Positions 23,271 through 34,589 of a stretch of DNA of 64,000 nt are shown in pieces. This stretch comes from Bathymodiolus brooksi (taxonomy: Eukaryota; Mollusca; Bivalvia; Mytilida; Modiolidae): positions 32,849,331-32,913,330 of the forward strand of contig OY804583.1 in assembly GCA_963680875.1 (NCBI GenBank), written 5' to 3'. A program made the position numbers and the translations under genes. The notes under the pieces were generated by a model. That model did not search any database, was not told the origin of the DNA, and worked only from the letters and a program-made list of their open reading frames with translations. The number at the start of each line of letters is the position of its first letter. Within the stretch, counting starts at the first letter, position 1.

Positions 23271-24685
23271 TGGATTGTGCCCAAAAAATATCTACTCCCT
23301 TTGGATCAATCTATTTTACTTCATTTTAGAAGTAGCATCGATAGACCACTAAACCTACCTCAGTATCCCGGTAGTAATAACTATTTCAGTATCCCGGAAG
23401 AAAATATATAATCAATAATTGGGGGCTTATGAAAAAAAAACTATCTTGGATGAAGTGTTGTTTATTTTATTTTCATCTTATATAACTGTTAAGTGCCGAC
23501 ATACCATCGTTTTTTACGACAAAGATTGCTTCTCAAACATCAAAACGTCATCTAAGCGCTTGTAATATTTGAACAGTTTCCCGTCGTTTATCAAGAAATT
23601 TAGCACCAAAAAATACTTTAACAGTATTTATGTTTTATTTATTTTTAATAATCTGGTAAAATATGTTTCTGGTGTACGAATACGGAGGCGCTTAATTTCT
23701 TCGAAAACCGTCGAAATATCGCGGGCAAATTCCACGAAATACAGAAAACAAATAACGCTCATGACGTCACAATGACGTCAAACACGTATCGATTTTGTTG
23801 GAAACAAGTTTTAACATCAAAAGTATGATGTCGTCTATAAAATAAAACACATCAAATTTTAATCAAGTATTTTCTAAGATAATGATTCATTAAATATGGG
23901 GCCATATATGGAACTTATAGTCCGCAGTTCTTTTTATCGTATTGACGCCGAACTGCATGCACTGAGTTTTTCTCCTGGTTTCAATGTACACAAACTGTAT
24001 TTAAAATAAATACAATGATTTACAGAAACATAAGTTATTAACTGATGAATTTCATTACTTGAAAGAATCATAACATGTACAGAGATTGTGTATATATACA
24101 TAATGGTCTCATATATACAATCAGAAAAGTGAAAATATTGATTTTAAGGGTCTGGCCGATGTTATAAATAAATTAATATTTAACAACCTCCACAATCCTC
24201 CACCAACAACATATTTTGATACAATCATTAACCCTCTATACTCAAAACAACTGCTCAATTTGGTGTTGGTGGAAAACTGCAGAGGTATATAAAATAGCTA
24301 AATTGTACATTGAATATGTCGTTTATAGTCCATTTTTAGCATTATCCGTCTAATTATGATGTCATTATGACGTCATAGCGCACCCATTTTCACGAAAGAT
24401 ATATTTTTTGAAAATTGATATATATAGCAATTAAATTAGTAAATTGTTTTTATTCTATGTCAAGCATTATTTTTTAATAAAATGTGGGGCTAATTTTGCA
24501 CTTTAGCGTCTCTTCCTCTTTGTAAAATATTTATCTACATCAGATTTTGGATGAAAAGATCGGTTTATCTGCCTATATATTTAAACAATTGTATGTCAGA
24601 ATACTACACAAAAACAAATATTTTGCATGGGATGACCTAAATATGAAATACAATGTCCACTATCACGTGACTGTGTAATATGATT
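23271..24685. other. Noncoding; three palindromic CRE-like sites
   Basis: No gene is visible. TGACGTCA occurs at 23762-23769 and 23773-23780, only three bases apart, and again at 24368-24375. Confidence 0.45.
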
Positions 24686-26618
24686 TCAATCAATTTCACA
24701 CACCAGCACTTTAGAAATGTCATAGGGAGTCAACATAAATCTGTTGTTATTTTCTTTAAACCGTAAAACCCAAGGGCTGTCAGTTATCGTGCTGAAATCA
24801 GAAAGTGGAATAATCCTTATACATTTACCATCTGATGTCAACTGATGAATGTTTTTTGACCAATGTCCTACGATGTAGATATTTCCGTCACAATCAGAAT
24901 CATGGCTGCGCGGCCAACTCAACCGGTCACTTTTGTATGTACAATTTGGTAGAAACACACTCCACTGAAGATCCACTGTCGCTATAGATAATTTCTCCCT
25001 TACGAGAAGATGAAGCGAATCTAGTGTAGTCATATCCTGTTTTTATTTCTCTGATTTGTGTACCTGTTGTAGGATCGATCCATGATATAGTACCGATATT
25101 TGCAGCGATGTACTCATCTTCTACGTAAGAAATCCCCCACGCACAGACGTCTATTGTGAATAGCCTACATAATGTCAACAGCTTTGGATCTATTAAATAA
25201 ACTTTCGTCGACGATGTAGCCACTGCTACTGTTAGATCATTTACTTTTGTAATATCAGTTGGGTTGCTGTCGATTTTCAGTTCTTTCTTTTGAACCCCTT
25301 GATCATCATACATGACAATTCTGTTTTTTGACGTTATCTGTAATTATGACGTCATCATTGAAGAATATTCCACTTAGATATCGAGTTTCACCAGATTGAA
25401 CTGCACCGACGTCAATTGTAAATAACACATTTATTTATCCCCTTTGAAAATTCACCTTTTTCTTCTCCTCCTTATCAATAGGATAGTGTGGGTTAATTTC
25501 TGTTGTCTTAATATGGCCAATAGACGTCATGTTTTGTATCAAATCCTCTGGTGTAAATGATACTGATATATCTGTCATTTCACGAAACAACTTAGAAATG
25601 TCATCATCCATGCGTGGAACTTTCTCCAGAAATTCATCAAAATTAACCAGACATTGTATTTCCGATCCTTTTGACAAGCAAGCCTCAAACATGTCCCTCC
25701 AGTTATCAACAGTGCTTTTTAAACTGGATAATTCAGTGACGTCATCATTTAATCTTATATCAATCGTTTTCTTTGTGCTTGTCATCTTATTACGTAGTTT
25801 GTCTTCAATTTCGCCAAGGCGTTTATTTACAGATTCGCGAACCTTACTGATTTCAGCCAAAACTGCATTCGTTTCTTCTTCAAAATTACTAACGTTGTAT
25901 TTACACGTTTTATGTATTTCACTTAACTTGACGCTCGTGTTCTTCAATTTTGTCAAGAGTTCTATTGCTTTACTGGATTCCTTTACCCCATATACTGCTT
26001 TGTCTATAGTGACCACGTGTTCACATTTCCTATGGTGGACTGTAGCACACACGGTACAGCAAGGCTTAGAGTGATCATTACAGTATATTTCTATTGTTTT
26101 CTTTCTGGGTGTTCAGTGCAGGGAACAACACCACTTATACAAGAATCAATATTACTTTCCTTTATATCCTTTATTGGTATCATCGAATGCTGTAATGAAA
26201 CTTTAAAAGATCTATGCCAATTTTCACACGTTTCGTAGTACGCCTCCTCACATACAATACACCATGACATTGCTTTATTAGATTTACCCTTCCGTTCTCA
26301 AGAGTTACAAAGTTTCTCATATTTGATGATAGCGTTTCGATTCAGCAATGAAAGAACAAAGCGATTTCCTGGTAATTGTTTGGACCATGTCTCTGGTTTT
26401 CCTCCCCTTTCTTCGAACGACACAAGTTGACGACATATCGGACATTTGAAACCTGTTGATGTATCTCTCTTTACAGACGACGTGATATATGTATGAATGC
26501 ACGTTTCACAGAACGTATGAAGACACGGTATATATTTCGGCACTTTGAACATCTCTAGACTTATAGTACAAGTCAGTAGATCACCAACAGCTTTGTCAAC
26601 ACTTGTAAAATTCGCCAT
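24686..26618 (-). pseudogene. TRIM-like RING/B-box/coiled-coil/propeller pseudogene 1
   Basis: Tripartite-motif proteins are typically ubiquitin ligases. This copy reads from MANFTSVDKAVGDLLTC at 26618. The RING has CLHTFCETC and CPIC, but the second Cys is Ser (CTIS where copy 2 has CTIC). A TGA replaces a Cys codon after EKLCNS near 26298. Two extra bases near 26100 shift frame inside B-box 2, whose remainder is CTVCATVHHRKCEH. The coiled coil (26000-25500) is longer than in copy 2. After a stop at 25435 and a further shift near 25320, the NHL-like C-terminal repeats continue with motifs such as CDGNIYIVGHW, to a stop at 24686. Single-exon layout and 5' flank are shared with copy 2. Confidence 0.9.
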
Positions 26619-26629
26619 TTTGTTTTATC

Positions 26630-26800
26630 TCTATTCTTTCTGGATTGTACATATCACAAACAATTACAATAATGTTTTTACTTTAGCGATACATAAACAA
26701 CAGATAAACAATATCACGTACACATCTCTGTTGTAATTATATTTGAAACGACATTTGATTTTCTCTAAGAACAGACCTTGAACATAAAGAAAAATGATCC
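26630..26800. promoter_or_regulatory. 5' flank shared with TRIM-like pseudogene 2
   Basis: About 130 bases upstream of the ATG are recognisably similar to 44402-44510, including TTATATTTGAAACG. Homology upstream of the coding region argues for DNA-level duplication, not retroposition of a processed transcript. No TATA box is assigned. Confidence 0.4.
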
Positions 26801-27140
26801 ATCTTGACAGAACCATGCTTATCAAATTCTTAGCACATTGTGACAGAGAATTGGAAAATTGCAGCTATACTACATAATTTTATTGAAGTCCTTGAACAAT
26901 CACTGCATAAATTAAGTCCAGAAAACGAACAAATCATAGTTAGAGATTTTAATATTGGTATTAAAAACATCACATCCTCTTTTAATATAATGTACTAAAA
27001 TATCCTCAATATGATGAATTTGAACCATATGAGAACTGATCCAACACGAATCACAACTTCATCTTCCACATTTCTTGATTACATTGTTTGCGACACAAAA
27101 GAAAAGATAAGTGATACCAGGCGTTCTTTTAAGGGTGTAG
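26800..27140 (+). pseudogene. LINE endonuclease fragment
   Basis: The codons encode FIEVLEQSLHKLSPENEQII followed by VRDFNIGI, which corresponds to the GDFN motif of APE-type LINE endonucleases with Gly changed to Arg. Later codons encode SSSTFLDYIVCDTKEKISDT, matching the segment before the SDH motif. The frame is interrupted by a stop near 26996 and no RT follows. It is a different LINE from the one at 14630. Confidence 0.7.
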
Positions 27141-29025
27141 GCTTGGGCTATGAGAGACAACTCTATTTTCAGTGTCTTCTCAAATATATGGTTGTCTGTG
27201 TGCTTGATAATCCACCTCAATTCCAAGCTTCTTGGTAACAGAGATTGTTTACATTGGATATGGACAGTTTAACAACAAGTGACTTATTTTCTCTTTTACC
27301 TTTCTATAGATGTATTCCTTGTTATTTTATATCTTATTACTGATGATAGCAATGTGTTATTATTATATGCTTGTATCCACAAAATAGCATTGACATATCT
27401 CTTTCCAGAACAAATTTGTCAGCGAAATATGTTGTCAAAAATGCCAGGAGTGTAACACTTTTTGTGTGACAAACTTTTTTTCCATTGAATTTCAAGGGTT
27501 TGTCAAATAAAAAATACACCAGAATCTTAGATATTATGAAACTATAGTACAATTGCTTTTTTGTCAGAAAATCACTTACCCATGCTGATGTTTTAAAAAC
27601 ATAAAATGTTCACATTGAAAAACTTAATACTGCAATATATTGGTAGGAAAAAAAATCAATATGATGCATGTTTCATGAAGCACATTTTCATTGCCCCATG
27701 ACAATGTTTGCACCGTTTTGACCTTCATATAATTATTAGATGAAAAAGTCAGGAGTGTAAACAAGATATGTTTACATTGTGGTCATTTTATATATTGTTA
27801 TATTTTGCTGAATTTTGTATGATTTTTAGCAGTCCATGACAGTCTGTGACTATTAGTAGTTCACTCATGTCACTACAGAACATAAAAATCGTAATTGTTT
27901 TTTGACTTGTCTAATTTTAATATAATTCCACGGTTGCATAGAATGCTCTATTTCGTTGGTCAACATCATACTGGTGGTATTTCTGGTACATCTATAAATA
28001 ATAAGCTATTTTCAAGGAATTTATGATTTGTGTAAGCACACCATCTCACTCACAAATGTTACATCGTTTTTCAGTTTGCAGGTGAAATTTCATATTCTCT
28101 CATGTATAAATTTCCCCAAAATAACCTATATTCCTATAATAAGATTGCTGACAGTTTGAGAAAGATTCATATTTTAGAAAACAGAGAGAAAATAACGATT
28201 CAAAGGTTGATATACCAACGTTTAAATTAATTTTATGGTAGTAAGAAAATGGGAAGCTATGATTGGGAAAAAATTGTAATATCTGAACCTCTCCTCTCCC
28301 CCCACACTCAAAAATCTTTACCTAAGACAACTAAAGAATAGTCAGAATCAAACGAATAAAACTGGAGGACAGAATTTTAAGGAATGTAACAATACAGCTG
28401 GGTGGCTGTCTGTTTTTTTTGTAATGAATTTATCAAGTAGAGTCAACTTCAAACCACCCCTCCATCTCCCCAACCGACCTGAAAATATACAAAAAGAGAA
28501 TTGCAGTAATTTGGTAATTTGGCCATCCACTATGTCAAATATAAGAATTCAAAAGTTTTTTGTTATTGGTAATTAGTATTTTTTTGTTATCTCACAAATA
28601 AAAAAATAGCAAAGGATGAGTGTGTAATAACTTTCCTTGACAATTTCATTTTTTTCTGGGTGCTATGCATGAAAAACATAATTTTAAATAATTTAAAAAT
28701 CCGACAGTAAAAGATTGTAAAAGGAGTGAGTATGATAAGGGTAGATTTTGGCCCAATCTCAGAAATTGTTTACATAGATATAATATTAAACACAATCATT
28801 GAAAGGTAAGACAAATTTTTGTTGTTGATAATTTCACTTTGTCCTTTGTTGCTTAGCACCGTAAATGGAGGAGGGTCCAATTAATCATTGGAAATTCAAA
28901 TATGGTGGTTATATTTTACATATCTTGCATAGTCTTTTCGACAAAATGTTATATTCTGTGTATGTACATTCTAAAAATAATATTCCAATTATCTATGGTA
29001 GCATATAGTATTTTTGTGTAGTTTT
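27141..29025. other. No gene seen
   Basis: Long AT-rich stretch. Open frames at 27337 and 28348 are short and unremarkable. Confidence 0.4.
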
Positions 29026-29411
29026 GTCACCCTAGCAACGGTTTTGTAAGCATTAAATTAGCCTATATTATTGCAATTAATGGTTGAATTTTGACATCTA
29101 CGATCTTTTGACTTGATATTTGATTAAGCGGTACATTTTTGTCAAGCTATACACACTACAAATGTCATTTCATATTTCAAAAATACATTTTGATATTTTT
29201 ATTCATAGATATGCCCCGTCCATAGCAACAGGTTTCCCTATGCACAGTATTTTCCTTTAGATCTCATGGACCTTTTATTTAATCAAGAATTTTTTCTTAC
29301 AACAGCTTAGCAAGTCTAGAGACATCTTATCATTTACTAACCAGTATATATTATAAGAATTCCTTAATCCTTACAATGTCCCTAGTAACCAAATATTATC
29401 CCTAGCAACCG
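29026..29411. promoter_or_regulatory. Cluster of X-box-like (RFX) motifs
   Basis: GTCACCCTAGCAAC at 29026-29039 fits the RFX X-box pattern GTNRCC-N2-RGYAAC. Three weaker relatives follow within 380 bases: CCATAGCAAC near 29220, CCCTAGTAAC near 29382 and CCCTAGCAAC near 29401. No adjacent gene is seen, so function is unproven. Confidence 0.3.
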
Positions 29412-29607
29412 CAGAAACTCGTCAATACTGAGCTCTGTAAATTGCTTTTTCTAAATCTTTCTATAACCGAATGTTGATCTTTTAATTTTTTAAATCATGA
29501 GAGGAAATTATTCTCAGTAATTAGAATGTCAAAGGAACCAATTCAACTGGATAACATGGTAAAACAGCGCTACAGCGGCAGGAGAGGATTTAATCCATGT
29601 TGAATAA

Positions 29608-30115
29608 TTAAGAAATAAATCATAGAAGCCAGAATGTGTTGGGAGTTTTAACATGGATTGGCGATATTATACGTTATTAGTCTCGAGATGTTATATATCC
29701 CTTTAAAACGGGATATATAACATCTAGAGACTGATAACATTTTTATCTGAATGTTCCAACATTAATAAGTATGTCCTTATTAAAGGAAAAACATAAATAC
29801 ATGTATCTTTGGACAAAGATCACAGAGAGCGATTATTGATTTTCTGTCATCTTGTGAAATGTGTGTCGTCTGCTGTGCACAATGTAAATGGACAGCACAT
29901 AGGCGAGGGCGATTATTGATTTTCTGTCACCGCACGGCTTCCCTGAAGTTTCAAAAGTACCCTTTTAGCCAATCAAAATTCTACTTGCCACGAGAACATC
30001 AGAGAATAGTATTTTATCCCGAGCCAGAAGCGAGGGATAAAATAATTTACTAATATCCACCAATCCATGTTAAAACTAAAAGCACATTCTGGCCTCCATG
30101 ATTATTTCGATTCTG
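29608..30115. mobile_element. MITE-like element with about 60-bp terminal inverted repeats
   Basis: The left end (29611-29670) contains GCCAGAATGTG and GTTTTAACATGGATTGG. The right end (30050-30112) is its imperfect reverse complement. Inside are a near-perfect hairpin around GGGATATATAACATCT at about 29680-29735, a duplicated GCGATTATTGATTTTCTGTC at 29829 and 29909, and a TTTTATCCC / GGGATAAAA pair near 30010-30045. No transposase is present, so it would be non-autonomous. I could not fix a target-site duplication. Confidence 0.75.
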
Positions 30116-30529
30116 ATATGTCTAAGAGTACAAATACGGTAGTATACTTTGATTGGAAGACAGTAATTTATATTTACGGTATCTTCAAACTTTTCTTGAT
30201 GAGAAAAGTAAAACGTGATAGATTACATAAATAGAATGCTTGGTAATACTGTATTATCGGTCATGGCCCATTAAAGTAAAATCATACTACACATTTAGCA
30301 CCGACTCATAAACGATAGACTATATCAATGAAATTCTTAGTAAGGATAACAAAAGGACCATTATAAACAAAACACCGAATATGTAAATCAAACCTGACAT
30401 CCGTGTACTATGTTAAAACATGCACGTTATATCGTTATATGTACTGTATTAGATGAATTATGAATTATCAAATATATTGTTTGTTTTTCCATACTTTATT
30501 GAAATAAGTAAGAATAAAATATTGATCTC

Positions 30530-30595
30530 ACGATGTGTTGTTATCGGCAGTCATGTGTGCTAAACCATTACGCCACCGCAACGTTAATATTAAGC
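30530..30595 (-). repeat. tRNA-like SINE head
   Basis: On the minus strand GGTGGCGTAATGGTTTAGC resembles a tRNA 5' half with A box. The 3' half is not recognisable. Confidence 0.35.
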
Positions 30596-32094
30596 TATAT
30601 GAAAATCAAATTTACGTTAATACAATTATCCATCGGGAATTCACTTTGCGAAAGAGCCAAATAAAATATACTTGTTAAAGAAAAAAAAAAGAAAAAGTAA
30701 AGGGACTACTAAGAATAGAAAGTTTCGATGTGTTTACATGTCCAATGAATTAATTTCTAAGATAATCTGACGTACTAATTTTTTGGTTGCTTGTTTTGTT
30801 TTCTGTACCTTTATGAATTGTGGGGATAATATTAAAGTATACTTTTGTATAATAACACATGAAATTCCACTGAGGGTTAGAAAAAAAACACACGTCGGAC
30901 TCAATGCACAATCAAGGTCAGCAGTAAATCACATCCAAAATTTATTTAACGTCAAAATTTTTTCATAAAAATTGTTCAAGTTTTACTCCCGTAGCAAAAC
31001 AACTACGATAACCAACTTTATTTTGGATGAGATTACATGGTCGATTTCTATTTCTGTCTATTACGGATGAAAACGGTCAATACAAAATGGCCGCTGACGA
31101 GAAATCGATCTTAAAATTATTTTTTGATTGCAGATTTCATACTCTCCACACTCGGGTACCAACACAAAAATTAAATGAGATATGTGTTTATGTATATTAA
31201 ACATCATACTAAAATATGCGTTGGTACCTGGTTATACTGAAAATGGACATTAGATACACATTTCTTGTTAGATTTCATATATTTTCACGAAACGATAGAC
31301 TTTTCATTGACTAGTGTGACGTCGTCGCACGTGCAAATATGGAAAATTGTTACCAAAATAGTAGTTGGGGTAAAGGTCTTATAAAATCAAGAAACAACGA
31401 AAGCTATACGTTTCATTTATAATTTGTCTATTTTATAGGCAAATTTCTGCCCTTATCATACTTACTCCTTTGGTGTTATGATGTATATATGTATATTCTG
31501 TACTGTGGCATTTTTTGGTGGAAATTAATCGACAGGATTTTTAAAGATCAAGATTTTAATACCATGGTGGTATCTCAGGACATCCCCTTTTTTCAAATTT
31601 GAACTGTTTTGCACGTGATTATCTCCAAACAGGATATTCATATATGCTTGATATTTCATATTTATTCAACAATAACATTCTCAAGTGTATTAAAGTAAAA
31701 CTATTCTCTTTCAACCAGAAATAAATGCATATATCTATTTGAAGCTTCTGAAACTAGTATTACCATCTGGCGTCGGGAATACCCCCAAAATTGCTATATT
31801 TAGGATGTGCTATGGAGAAAACGGCACAGTGAAATTTCTTGAAACTTTGGCAGATAATGTATTTATACATAACTATTCAATTATGCAAATTAAACAAGTC
31901 CTACACCCTTATATGTGTTTATGTGATCACATTGATAAACTACTGTACAAGGAAAGAAAACTATCTTGAGCCAAGCATAGTAAAAGTTCGATTTAATCAA
32001 TAAATAAAGATCAATATAAGGTCCAAAGGAAAAAGAACAAATATAACAACCAATGGTCTACAAAACATTACACGGAAAACTAAAGATTGGACAA
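30596..32094. other. No gene seen
   Basis: AT-rich. A 76-codon plus-strand frame at 31739-31969 has no recognised domain and no supporting splice or codon signal. Confidence 0.4.
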
Positions 32095-32455
32095 GACGAA
32101 CCCCCTCACTAAGTACCATGGGGGAACTCACGTGTTTCGGAAGGGTAAGCAGTTCCTGTTCCAGTAATAGCATCCATAGTGAACAATTTAAATAAATACT
32201 TCGATAATATGAGGCAAAAATTAAAAAATGTATGTTATGCTATGAACATTTTTTACCAGCTTTACGCCTCTAGTCTAAACTGTAGTTTCTCTGAGGGGCT
32301 TACAAATCAAACAGACAACTGGACCATGGATTACATCTGAAATTGTAGAAGAAGAGTTTGAAGATACCAAAGGGGCAATAAGAATCTGTATATCGAAGAA
32401 GAACAGACAACACAATGGCCAAAAGAAAAAGTACAAAAGGACTTCATCACAGAAA
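32095..32455 (-). mobile_element. Two partial Penelope-like 3' tails
   Basis: 32095-32180 corresponds to the upstream half of the tail (CTTACCCTTCCG region on the minus strand) and 32340-32455 to the downstream half (GGTATCTTCAAACTCTTC). Their order is reversed relative to an intact tail, so these are two separate truncated or rearranged copies. Positions 32456-32840 hold no gene. Confidence 0.7.
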
Positions 32456-32845
32456 AATTACGTAAGGAACTAGAATCGTGTAGTAAATGATTTGTGAACA
32501 AATATCTTTCTCTACCTATCGAGAAACCCGAATGTAAATTTGTTTAACACAAAACAAAAATCCAAGAAAATATTTTTTTTTATTACTAAATGCAACACAT
32601 ATTGTTTGATGTCTGTGATCACATCTACTCATTCTTATGTAGCTACAGTTGAAGTGGCAAATAATTCCAGCTTAACACTAACGATGTTTAATCGTTTACT
32701 GAAATGTATATTTTTAGCAAGGCACTCAGGCGGAGTTGTCGGATACAGTTTTGAAAGGTGACCACGAATGACCATTTTAGTCATGCTTGGCCTTATCTGG
32801 GCCATGTGATTTCAGCGGACAATATCACGTTATGAAAAAATATCA

Positions 32846-33085
32846 AAGAAGAGTTTGAAGATACCAAAGGGTTAATCAGAATCCGTATATCGAAGAAGAA
32901 CAGACAACTCAATGGCCAAAAGAAAATAAACAAACGAACAAACAACAATATACAAGACATACATATGAAACCAAAGATAGAATAACACGAAGCCCACTAA
33001 GACTGGTGTGAAATCAGGTGATCCGGAAAGGTAAGCAGTTCCTGCTCCACTAGTGGCACCCGTCGTGTTTATCTAGACCCAATGA
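32846..33085 (-). mobile_element. Penelope-like 3' tail
   Basis: Both halves of the tail are in the expected order on the minus strand, from the ACGACGGGTGCCACTAGTGG word near 33072 to the GGTATCTTCAAACTCTTC word near 32850. No RT precedes it. Positions 33086-33382 are noncoding. Confidence 0.75.
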
Positions 33086-33382
33086 AATTAATCAAATATG
33101 CTTTAGAGAAAATAGCAAGAAAAATAGGCCAAATAAAATTAATCAACAAAAATATATACTATGATTAATTTTGGAATATATGCAAAACCACTCACGATCA
33201 TGTAGCTACTGTTTAAGTTTAAACAAGTTTCGACCATTTGACGACAAAATGTATATTTAAGTAACACGGACGAACACCGATGAAATCTGTAAAGCAAATT
33301 AATATCTGTATGTTTATAAATTAATGCGTTCATGTATTATTGTGAATCCAAAATCAACGGTGGAATTATGTCGCCATTGTTA

Positions 33383-34515
33383 AACAACATTATTAAAAAA
33401 AAGGTAGAACGTGCTAAAGTGGGTCACGGGTCACTGTAATCGGGCGCTGTATCGAGAAACAGATACGATGTTGAAAAAACTGTAGATACTCATACAATTT
33501 TGATAAATGCAATAACATTTTATGTTTGTCTTCAAGAAATATGATAGACAAAACCATGTGTGAAGTTTTATGACGAAATATCTCCGATTTCTATGTAAAT
33601 TTACGAGTTGAAGTGAGGAAACACCCACAGGTAATTTTAGCAATGTATTTTCATCTTGGACAAGAATAATGAGCGTCCTGATTGGATGACTGATTTAAAA
33701 CACATTGACTCCGCATGGTAAACAGATGCATGTAAAAGAAATCTATGTTATATTTATTCATTTGTTTGATTCTGGAATATTGTTGATCATTGATTTAAAC
33801 AAGAAAAAAGGGAAAAAGAGGGGGGGGGGGGAGAATTTTATTTGTGAAACTTACAGTTAAATAAATGTTATGTTTCGACAGTTTAAAGAGAAAAATAAAA
33901 ATTTGTTGCCACTAAGGCTTAAATCAGCGTTAAAAAATCAGTGGTTTTGTTAATGAGATTTATTTCAAATAGAAAATCTGAATTTATTATTTATTAATTT
34001 ATTAGTGATACAATTGTATATCCCTTGGGAGGGGGAGGGGGTGTTGCTATCATGAAAATTTGAAATAATAACACAGGACCGGACTTTAAGCAAAACTAAT
34101 AATCCAGGATTAGTTTTTTATCAAGAAAATCCAGGACCCCTGTGTCCATGAATTTCTTTTTTTTAAAGTTAATAAAATTTGTTGCGACTAAGGCTTAAAT
34201 CAGCGTTAAAAAATCAGTGGTTTTGTTAATGAGATTTATTTCAAATAGAAAATCTGAATTTATTATTTATTAATTTATTAGTGATACAATTGTATATCCC
34301 TTGGGAGGGGGAGGGGGTGTTGCTATCATGAAAATTTGAAATAATAACACAGGACCGGACTTTAAGCAAAACTAATAATCCAGGATTATTTTTTTATCAA
34401 GAAAATCCAGGACCCCTGTGTCCATGAATTTCTTTTTTTTAAAGTTAATAATATGAAATATTGACATCCACACTTGCCTTTTGGACAGCACATTTCTGTG
34501 TCCACACTTGTTAAA
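33383..34515. repeat. Dispersed repeat D, copy 2
   Basis: This is homologous to 18297-19345. It lacks the 173-base tandem duplication of copy 1. It instead has its own 276-base internal duplication (ATTTGTTGC at 33901 and 34177). A G run near 33820 is shared with copy 1 near 18910. Confidence 0.85.
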
Positions 34516-34589
34516 AAATGAAATAAATAATACAATAGCGGAAAAATGAGTAAATTACACATATAAATAAAATAAATAGTGAGTAAATA

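Noticed and set aside
23142..23411. 89-codon hydrophobic plus-strand open frame
   Set aside because: It lies largely in the dispersed Penelope-like 3' tail, which is noncoding in the other copies.
25529..26074. 181-codon plus-strand open frame
   Set aside because: It is antisense to the coiled-coil part of TRIM-like pseudogene 1. The minus strand carries the recognisable domains.
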